From the NCBI GenBank assembly GCA_964581465.1, contig CAZOOP010000024.1:1-54765 (forward strand): DNA of 54,765 bases, read 5' to 3'. Shown here piece after piece: positions 25,931 through 32,565 of this stretch. A program made the translations under genes and the position numbers. This DNA is from WJMB01 sp964581465. GTDB lineage: Bacteria; RBG-13-66-14. Every line of letters starts with the position of its first letter. Position 1 is the stretch's first letter. The notes under the pieces were generated by a model that searched no databases, had not been told where the DNA came from, and worked only from the letters and a program-made list of their open reading frames with translations.

Positions 25931-26695
25931 ATGTCCTTCATCGTCGCCATCTACGTCCCCGAGGGCGTCGTCATGGCCGCCGACAGCCGGCTGACCTTCA
26001 CACGCACCGAATCCATGCACGACGGATCCCGGCGACACCTCGCCGTGGGCATCTCCAACAACAGCCGCAAGAGCTTTCTCACCCCCAGCGGTGTCGGATT
26101 GTGCACCTACGGCGCCGCCTCGGACAACCGGAACAACCCCATCGGCGGCCTCGTCGATGAGTTCATCCTCGACCACACCGACGAGCACTCCGACGCCAAC
26201 GGCGTCGCCCGCGACCTGATGGCCTACCTGCGCGCCAATCAGCCCGACATGAAAACCGGCTTCCTCGTCGGAGGCTACGTCTTCGACGAGAATGAAAAAC
26301 CGGAGCCCCGCATCTGGGACCTCTGGGTGGCCGGGGACCACCTCAAGCAGACCAGCGTCAGCGGCAACTACGGTCTGAGCTGGCGCGGCGTCTCCGACGT
26401 GGTCAGCCGACTGATCCAGCCGCTGTGGATGAAGAATGGGAAAATCGGTGATTACAAGGAGCTGCCCTACTACCAGATCCAGTGGGCCACGATGAGCCTG
26501 AACGAGGCCATCGATTTCGCCGTCTACGCCATCGAGAGCACCATCGAGCTGATGCGCTTCCAACCCCGCAACCAGACCGTGGGCGGCGAGGTCGATGTGA
26601 TGGTCATCACTCCCCGGGGCTCGCGCTGGATCAACCGCAAGCGCCTTAAGGTGAAACGAGATTTCTACGACCACGGTCCGCGCCGAGGCAGGTGA
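25931..26695 (+). CDS. Proteasome-fold Ntn hydrolase, predicted Ser nucleophile, copy 2
   Basis: A 254-aa paralogue of the preceding protein. Ser1 begins SFIVAIYVPEGVVMAADSRL, closer to the proteasome consensus (GVVMAADSR). Asp17, Arg19 and Lys46 (SRKSFL) are conserved, as are GLSWRG, RLIQPLWMKN and the C-terminal AIDFAVYAIESTIELMRFQ. The pair is about half identical by eye, with most change in the segment at 100-150. ATG start with GGAG upstream. The two subunits could form a mixed ring, by analogy with proteasome families. No chaperone ATPase is adjacent, unlike HslUV. Confidence 0.7.
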   Translation: MSFIVAIYVPEGVVMAADSRLTFTRTESMHDGSRRHLAVGISNNSRKSFLTPSGVGLCTYGAASDNRNNPIGGLVDEFILDHTDEHSDANGVARDLMAYLRANQPDMKTGFLVGGYVFDENEKPEPRIWDLWVAGDHLKQTSVSGNYGLSWRGVSDVVSRLIQPLWMKNGKIGDYKELPYYQIQWATMSLNEAIDFAVYAIESTIELMRFQPRNQTVGGEVDVMVITPRGSRWINRKRLKVKRDFYDHGPRRGR

Positions 26696-26744
26696 AAAGA
26701 CCAGCCTCCAGCGAGAACCCGGCCCCGTTCAATACCGGCGGACC

Positions 26745-26840
26745 GCGGGAAGGCGCTGGCACGTTTCTTGCAGCAGGGCGGGGAAGCCGGACGCCGAACC
26801 CACGGTCCACTCCGCAAGAAACGTGCCAGCGCCTTCCCGC
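26745..26840. repeat. Hairpin element (family C), copy 2
   Basis: The longest copy: 27-bp perfect arms at 26745-26771 and 26814-26840 with core GCGCTGGCACGTTTCTTGC, enclosing 42 bases. The loop is the reverse complement type of copy 1 (begins AGCAGGGCGGGG, ends ACTCC). It begins 49 bases after the second Ntn hydrolase stop. Confidence 0.88.
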
Positions 26841-27041
26841 TCGACATTGCGCCGGGGTTCACGCGTAGTAGGCGGCAGGCTCCCGATGACATTGGAGAAG
26901 GTATTCTGATCGGCATCACACACGATCTCGAACCAGCTATCTCCAACCCGAAACATCGACCCACTTCGAAAAGCTGCTTACACAAGGCTATGCCGAATAA
27001 GGTTTAGTCTGCAACCCTGACTCCTTGACTATAAAACATTA

Positions 27042-27379
27042 GGGATCATCACAGAAGATGAACAACACATTGGCAACCCGGGAATGCCACCTCGGGAACG
27101 GTGCTCGGAGATTAGCCGCAGCGGGGAGTCAACCAGTGAAGGCGGATAACGATCGAAGCTGCTAAAACGAGCAATGGAGGGCCGTCAGCAGGTATTCACT
27201 CACAGCCAGGTCGGTTGCTGATGCGGAACCGACAGCCTCCGGCTTCTGGCGGAACTCAAAGCAAGACCGGGTTTAGTGCCACCAGCAACGCTAAGGCAAT
27301 GGCGGCGACGATGAGCAATAAAGCGTTGTATGACAATCTATTAGCTGAATGAGTCGGTTCAGGTGCGAGTAATAATCCC
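27042..27379 (+). repeat. Family A terminal-inverted-repeat element, copy 4
   Basis: About 338 bp, from TTAGGGATCATCAC to GTAATAATCCC. Well conserved against the copy at 135, including the hairpin GTCGGTT/AACCGAC at 27210-27233, which is GTTGGTT/AACCAAC in the other copy. Non-coding. Confidence 0.75.
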
Positions 27380-27488
27380 AAGCAATATATACATGATAAT
27401 TGTCTGTTTCGAATATATGCATCGTCAGTGTGGTCCAGAGTGTCAAGCAGTTGCTTGTTGAGCGTCGTGATAACTATTGGGGGAGGCA

Positions 27489-27810
27489 TCATGGAACGTG
27501 TCCGGACCAAATCCGGCTGATGGGGATAAACCTGCCGGGTCGTTATTGACTTTCTGAATATGACTTCGAGAAGCAAGCGTTCATTTTGTATTCCCTTAGT
27601 GCTTGTTGCTAAGACACTTAGGGTTCTGTGGCAAACAGCCGCCAGGGCAGTCACAGGTCCGCTGATATCTAGCATCCCGGATTCGCCGCCACTTTTCAAC
27701 TGCCTGCTTTGTGACAGGCATCCGACAATCATCACCTCTATTATCAACAAGGTACAATCATTATCGGGTCCGGATAGGGTATACGATGCCTTGGGGAATT
27801 TCAAGAATGT
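27489..27810 (+). repeat. Family B repeat, copy 2
   Basis: Aligns with 31264-31600 for its full length. Blocks: GGCATCATGGAACGTGTCCG, CAGGTCCGCTGATATCTA, ATTCGCCGCCACTTTTCAAC, TGTGACAGGCATCCGACAAT, TATTATCAACAAGGTACAAT and GGGTATACGATGCC. Roughly three quarters of bases match. A frame on the opposite strand crosses it but is not maintained in other copies. Confidence 0.75.
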
Positions 27811-27994
27811 GGATATCCACGTACCCGCCACAAGCTACTCGCTCGATGAACACACCTGATTACCTGCTAACCGCCTTTGTTTAACGTCTGATAGGGTTGT
27901 TTTCTCCGTTGCTACGAAGTGATTCCCTCCATTTTTCGATTTAGGATTGAGTTTCGAGTCGCAGATAGCTGGTTCGGGATCGTGATAGATACCA
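27811..27994. other. Intergenic sequence before the tRNA-Pro terminator
   Basis: No feature recognised. Confidence 0.3.
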
Positions 27995-28019
27995 TAAAAA
28001 ACGCCCCCGAAGGGGCGTT
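27995..28019 (-). terminator. Terminator of tRNA-Pro
   Basis: On the minus strand AACGCCCC/GGGGCGTT stem followed by a run of T (TTTTTTAT), 13 bases after the tRNA 3' end. Confidence 0.85.
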
Positions 28020-28032
28020 TGGTGTATTTGGA

Positions 28033-28109
<77 letters not shown>

Positions 28110-28692
28110 ACGCGTGTTTTGGCTCGTGGGGGTCGAGCCGTTGCTTGGCGGACGCCGCCGGCGTCCGAAGCGGCGGATAGTTTACAAGCTTTTCCGGGCA
28201 ATTGCAAGCCCCAGGTGGCCTGTTGAGTACGGTATTGGCAACGGATGGCTGCTGAGATCAGACCGTAACACCGCCCAATTGCCTCAAGTGCTGTAGTGGT
28301 GGCGCTTGTCGCTTTACGACACATCGAGCAGCCCTCGGGGCATCGAGGGTTTGTAGTTGTAGGTCGGACGAACCTCACCGTGATCCATGCTCTGATACTA
28401 GCTCTGGACGAAGTGGTGGTGGTGACTCCGTAGTCATCGGTGAAAGCATCTTGACTTGACAGCTCTTAGGGTATCCTGGCCTCGGCGACCGGAACTGATA
28501 ACGAAAACGGCTACGATATCATGAAGTTATGGTGAGACTTCGGTTTCGTGCCGAGTCGCGCAGCCTAAGACAACCGTACTGTTGCTTGGGATAACGTGTC
28601 GAAGCGGAGCAATCCCGCCGGTGATCGGTTGACCATCCAAGATTGATCCGATGCGCCTCTCTGGACAGGTGTGTGTATGATCCAGGCGAGTC
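28110..28692. other. Intergenic region upstream of tRNA-Pro
   Basis: Contains a palindrome GGACGCCGCCGGCGTCC near 28149. It should hold the tRNA-Pro promoter on the minus strand. No coding sequence or repeat family match was found. Confidence 0.35.
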
Positions 28693-29169
28693 CTAGCCGC
28701 CCAGGAAGAGCGCTCGGATCAGCCCCTCGCCGCCGTAGTAGACGGCGCTGATAATCCCGCCGGCGATGAGCACCCCGGCGATGATGGCCGGCACGGCGCG
28801 GCGCAGGGGGATGCCGAAGAGGAAGGCCGCCAGGGCTCCGGTCCAGGCGCCGGTCACCGGCAGGGGGATCATCACGAAGAGGGTCAAGCCCAGGGTGCCG
28901 TACTTGTCGACGTACTTGGTGGTGCGTCGACGGGTGCGCTCGAAGAGCCAACTGAACAGTTTCTCGGCCCAGTTCCAGCGCCGGCGCATCCAGTTGCTGA
29001 TCGGCTCGAGCAGCAGGAGGATCGGTATCACCGGCAGCAGGTTGCCCAGCACGGCGAAGAGATAGGCCTCGGGCCAGGGCAGGCCCTGGCTGAGTCCGAT
29101 GGGCAGCCCGCCGCGCAGCTCGACGACGGGCAGCATGGACCAGATGAAGGTCTTCAACCATAGGGGCAC
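28693..29169 (-). CDS. Small multidrug export/COG2426-type membrane protein
   Basis: A 158-aa membrane protein of the COG2426 (putative small multidrug export) family. Seen: MLPVVELRGGLPIGLSQGLP at the N-terminus, GNLLPVIPILLLLEPI, and the later LFVMIPLPVTGAWTGALAAF with four to five hydrophobic helices. I chose GTG at 29169, just downstream of the PlsC stop, with GTGGAG upstream. A longer in-frame GTG at 29205 would overlap the upstream gene. Last gene of a clc-plsC-COG2426 unit. Substrate unknown; the export annotation is historical. Confidence 0.75.
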   Translation of the reverse strand: MPLWLKTFIWSMLPVVELRGGLPIGLSQGLPWPEAYLFAVLGNLLPVIPILLLLEPISNWMRRRWNWAEKLFSWLFERTRRRTTKYVDKYGTLGLTLFVMIPLPVTGAWTGALAAFLFGIPLRRAVPAIIAGVLIAGGIISAVYYGGEGLIRALFLGG

Positions 29170-29180
29170 GGCGGCTCCAC

Positions 29181-29897
29181 TCAGTTGATGCTCCAGCGCC
29201 CACACGGAGCGGGCCGGAGCGGTTTGGGATCGCTGACGTAGACGCCCGGCGGCTCCGGGGGCTCGCCGTGGGTCATCAGGTGCCAGTTGCGCATCCGGGC
29301 GATCTCGTCCATCACCCGGCGGCTCTGTCGCGCGTAATACTCGGCCCGATCGACGCCGGGACCGGGTTTGTCTACGTGGAGGGGCGGCGCGGTATAGGCG
29401 TAGACCCGGGGTTGTCGGCCGCTTCTCAGCACGGTCAAGGCGTCGTGACTGTCATGGATGTAGATGGGCAGCACCGGCGCGCCACTGCGTGCGGCGATCA
29501 TCGCCACTCCGGGATGGGGCCGGCCCAGGCCGTCGCGGCGGATGCGGGTGCCTTCGGGGAAGATCAGCACGGCCCGTTCTTCCTTGAGCAGCTTCAGCGC
29601 CAGGCGGATCGAACCGACGTCGCGCCCGTCCTCGCGCAGAGGGAAGGCGCCCAGGCGGCGGATCAACCGGCCGAAGAAGCGGGGCTCGAAGAGGAAGGCC
29701 TTGGCCATGAAGGTCAGCCGTCGTCGCACCACCACTCCGGCCACGACGGGATCGAGGAAGGAGCTGTGCGTCGGCGCGACAATCAGCGGACCCCGCCGCG
29801 GCACGAAGACTCGCCCATGGACGCGCAGGCGCAACAACAAGGCCGAGGCGGCCTTGGCCAGAAACAGCAGGCTGGAGTAGAGGGCTCGGTTGTGCAT
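29181..29897 (-). CDS. plsC: 1-acyl-sn-glycerol-3-phosphate acyltransferase (PlsC-like)
   Basis: A 238-aa membrane-associated enzyme that adds the second acyl chain in phospholipid synthesis. Motif I is THSSFLD (HX4D, about residues 43-49), motif III is FPEGTR, and a basic LRREDG-type region lies between (GAFPLREDGRD). Motif IV is VLPIYI. A TTGACC-N18-TATCAT promoter (29929-29934 and 29905-29910) ends only eight bases before the ATG, so the message may be nearly leaderless. It also follows clc by 47 bases. Confidence 0.85.
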   Translation of the reverse strand: MHNRALYSSLLFLAKAASALLLRLRVHGRVFVPRRGPLIVAPTHSSFLDPVVAGVVVRRRLTFMAKAFLFEPRFFGRLIRRLGAFPLREDGRDVGSIRLALKLLKEERAVLIFPEGTRIRRDGLGRPHPGVAMIAARSGAPVLPIYIHDSHDALTVLRSGRQPRVYAYTAPPLHVDKPGPGVDRAEYYARQSRRVMDEIARMRNWHLMTHGEPPEPPGVYVSDPKPLRPAPCGRWSIN

Positions 29898-29944
29898 CCC
29901 GGCGATGATAGCCGCGACGGGGCGCCGGGGTCAAGGCGTCCCGG

Positions 29945-31267
29945 TCACGCTTCGTCCTCCTCCCCGGGTGGCTTGGCGACCAGCTCGACCTCGCCGCGCC
30001 AGGTCAGGATCGAGTGGTAGGCCACCAGGCGGCGGCTGGCCAGGTTGCCCACCAGACCAGCGATGGTCACCGGGATCAGCACCGAAGGGCCGAAAACCTC
30101 GACCATCATGACCGCTGCGGCCAGGGGCGCGTTGGTGATCGTCACCAGCACCACGGTGACCCCGGCGGCGACGAAGAGTGGTTGGTCGGCGAGGTTGAAG
30201 AGGTTGGCGGCCAGCACCCCGGCCAGGCTCCCCAGATAGATGCTCGGCGCCAGCAGCCCCACACTGGCCCCGCTGCCCACCGAGAACACCACGTAAAGCG
30301 TCTTGAAGAGCAGCAGCACCAGGGCCAAACGCAGGGGCACCGGCACCGCCGCGTTCATCGTCTGGATCTCGGCGGCGCCCAGGGAGAGCACCCGCCCGGC
30401 CAAATCGGGGACGAAGACAATCACCAACAAGCCGCCCACCAGGGCGCCGATTAACGGCCTCAGCCATCGCGGGACGCGCAACCGCTCGTGAAAGCTCTCG
30501 ACGGCCCGCACCGCCAGGGTCAGCAGGGCGGCGGTGAGCAGCCCGACGGCCAGGGTCGCTCCGAGACCACCGATCAGGTCCCAGCGGGGGTGGAGGTTCT
30601 CGACCAGGCTGAACTCGAACAGGGGTCGGTAGAAACCGGTGGCCCGGGTCAGCAGATGGGCGGTCAGCGCCGAGAGCAGCACCGGGAAGAAGCGCCGGTA
30701 CTCGAGGTGGCGCAGGAAGAGCACCTCGGTGGTGAAAAGCGCCGAGCCCAGGGGGGCGCCGCTGATCGCTGAGAGCGCCGCCGCCATCCCGCAGAGCCCC
30801 AGGGTCTTGACTCCGTCGTCGTCGAAGCGCCACCAGCGCGCCACCCAGGAGCCCAGCCCCAGACCGGCGTAGGTCGCCGGACCCATCAATCCACCGGATA
30901 TCCCCGAGGCCAGGCCGCCCAGGCTGGCCGTCAGCTTCAACGGCGCGTCCCAGGGCCGCTGGCGAGCGCCGTCGCGATGGTAGCACTCCAGGGTGTCATC
31001 GAGACCCGCGCCGGAGATCAGCTCCCAATCGTAACGGGAGATCAGCCCCACCAGCAGCCCGCCGGCCGCCAACGGCCCCAGGATCCACCACCAGTCCAGG
31101 GCGCCCCACTCCGCCGCCGCCGCGCCGCCGTGGAGCAGCCGCCCCAGCCAGACGATTAGCTCGCGAGCGCCGACGCCCAGAGCGCCGCCGCCGGCGCCGA
31201 CGACAAGCCAGGCCGCCAGGCGGAGCAATTTTCGGTGGGCTTTCCGCAACGGTTTTTCCTTTGGCAT
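29945..31267 (-). CDS. ClC family chloride channel/transporter without the gating glutamate
   Basis: About 440 aa with some ten to twelve membrane helices. Family signs: SGAGLDDTLE (equivalent of GSGIPE), SGAPLGSALFTTEVLFLR (equivalent of the aPLaGxlFaxE block) and ASVGLLAPSIYLGSLAG near the C-terminal third. The normal GREGP, whose Glu gates the pore and carries protons, reads GLMGP (Met128). A channel-like, uncoupled mode is thus likely, if functional. The start codon is probably ATG at 31267 or 31270. Both lie inside the terminal sequence of a family B repeat, and no ribosome-binding site is visible. No CBS domains follow. Confidence 0.85.
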   Translation of the reverse strand: MPKEKPLRKAHRKLLRLAAWLVVGAGGGALGVGARELIVWLGRLLHGGAAAAEWGALDWWWILGPLAAGGLLVGLISRYDWELISGAGLDDTLECYHRDGARQRPWDAPLKLTASLGGLASGISGGLMGPATYAGLGLGSWVARWWRFDDDGVKTLGLCGMAAALSAISGAPLGSALFTTEVLFLRHLEYRRFFPVLLSALTAHLLTRATGFYRPLFEFSLVENLHPRWDLIGGLGATLAVGLLTAALLTLAVRAVESFHERLRVPRWLRPLIGALVGGLLVIVFVPDLAGRVLSLGAAEIQTMNAAVPVPLRLALVLLLFKTLYVVFSVGSGASVGLLAPSIYLGSLAGVLAANLFNLADQPLFVAAGVTVVLVTITNAPLAAAVMMVEVFGPSVLIPVTIAGLVGNLASRRLVAYHSILTWRGEVELVAKPPGEEDEA

Positions 31268-31600
31268 CATGGAGCGTGTACGAACCAAATCAGGCTGATT
31301 GGGATCAAACTACCGGGCCGGTATTGACTCCCCGGAAATGCGCCTTTTATGGGCAAACGCTCATTTAGCATAACCCTATTGCTTGTTATTATGGCACTTA
31401 GTAGTTAGTGGCAATCGGCTGTCAGGGCAGATACAGGCCCGCTGATATCTATGATAACGAAAGATCAGGCCCTTATTCGCCGCCACTATTATCTGCTCGT
31501 TCTGTGACAGGTATCCGATAATCATCACCTTTATTATCAACAGTATACAATCATAGTCAGATCCGAAGAGGGTATACGATCCCCTTTTTAATTGGAATCG
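31264..31600 (+). repeat. Family B repeat, copy 3
   Basis: Begins GGCATCATGGAGCGTGTACG and ends GGGTATACGATCCCC. Matches 27489-27810 throughout and the inverted copy at 24722. The first bases overlap the ClC start codon on the other strand. Confidence 0.75.
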
Positions 31601-31913
31601 GCTCGCTTTGTGATTGCGGACCGACACGACTCGTATTCCGGCGAACCGAAAGCTGTTTTTCACTGCAGACGCCGTTCACACCGTCACACGACAATGAAGC
31701 ATAGGACTCTCATAAAGAGGTAAAACACGCAATACAGCAAGAGCGGCATGATTCCACGCTCGATAAACCCCTCAAACAGCCTGGCTGACGACTTGCGGTA
31801 AAGATGGTGAATCAAAGCGGGATCGTACGGGATCCCGCATAATGACGACCAGCGCACATCGTCGGAAGAAACCCCGGCAAAACCGCCTACCGCACGGGCG
31901 CCGCGGAAGCGCC
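31601..31913. other. Intergenic sequence, nothing recognised
   Basis: Lies between the family B copy and the hairpin element. A minus-strand frame near 31684-31992 has a hydrophobic tail but no start signals and crosses the hairpin element; I do not call it. Confidence 0.35.
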
Positions 31914-31996
31914 GGCGTTGGCACGTTTCTTGCGGAATGCGCCGCGGCGTCCGGCCGAAGGCTCGGTCGCCCTGTTGCAAGAAACGTGCCAACGCC
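31914..31996. repeat. Hairpin element (family C), copy 3
   Basis: Arms GGCGTTGGCACGTTTCTTGC (31914-31933) and its perfect complement (31977-31996), with a 43-base loop that begins GGAATGCG and ends GCCCTGTT. Same orientation as copy 1. Confidence 0.85.
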
Positions 31997-32123
31997 TCAT
32001 CGTCGATTGAACCGTCGGTCTCGGGGGTTCGAGGATAGGTTTTGCCGGGGTTTCGGCGCAGGCGCAGCTCCCTGTAAAGGCACGGCTTAGCTGCGTCGGC
32101 GGCATTTCGGGATTGGAAAAGAC

Positions 32124-32152
32124 TTGCCAGAGAGGGCGTTATCGGCTAACCT
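32124..32152 (+). promoter_or_regulatory. Promoter of 6S RNA
   Basis: TTGCCA (32124-32129) and TAACCT (32147-32152) are 17 bases apart. Transcription would start at about 32159, exactly where the closing helix of the RNA begins. Confidence 0.7.
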
Positions 32153-32158
32153 TACGTT

Positions 32159-32347
32159 GCGGGCGATGTCTGCCAGGCCCGTGGGTCAGGCCTAAATAAA
32201 GAACCAACACTTCTTTTAAAGGGACCCGAGATGGCGACGTGGCGTTCCGGCCCTTGGCGGCCACGAGCATAAGCGTTGCCGACGGCACCCACCTGGAGCC
32301 TGGGTTCTGTTTATTTGGCAAACCCCACGACCCGGCGGTGCGCCCGC
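32159..32347 (+). ncRNA. ssrS: 6S RNA
   Basis: Regulatory RNA that mimics an open promoter and sequesters RNA polymerase. The 189-nt span folds as one long interrupted hairpin. The closing helix is GCGGGCG with CGCCCGC, then GUGGG with CCCAC, then GCC-AAAUAAA-GAACC with GGUUC-UUUAUUU-GGC (small bulges). An open central bubble and an apical arm containing GUGGC...GCCAC follow. The conserved 3'-side bubble block GACGGCACCCACCTGGAGCC and the following GGGTTC match the 6S pattern of many bacteria. The promoter and terminator agree with these ends. It was recognised by motif and fold, not by a covariance model. Confidence 0.8.
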
Positions 32348-32360
32348 ACCCGAGATCACA

Positions 32361-32383
32361 ACCGTCCCTGGAGGGCGGTTTTT
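32361..32383 (+). terminator. Terminator of 6S RNA
   Basis: CCGTCC pairs with GGGCGG across a short loop, followed by five T, 15 bases after the 3' strand of the 6S closing helix. Confidence 0.8.
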
Positions 32384-32565
32384 GCATACGGATTGCCCCT
32401 TCGAGTCAACCCGGCGACGGCGATCGTCGCAGTCCGATTGCGACCTTTGATCTGACACCAGTATAGCTACTGGAACGCTGCGCGTTATGTACACTCAAAG
32501 GGACCACTGTCGCCGGGTTCCCGATGTTAATCGAAGCTAAGGTCTTCTGACAAGTCGCCCGGGGG

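Noticed and set aside
25121..26695. The two Ntn proteins as HslV
   Set aside because: HslV is about 175 residues, starts with Thr-Thr and is encoded next to the ATPase HslU. None of these applies.
27256..27831. 191-residue minus-strand frame over the repeats
   Set aside because: Spans the junction of a family A and a family B repeat; neither the frame nor the product is kept in the other copies.
31684..31992. 102-residue minus-strand frame with a hydrophobic end
   Set aside because: It runs through the hairpin element at 31914-31996, and no start signal supports it. A real small membrane protein here cannot be fully excluded.
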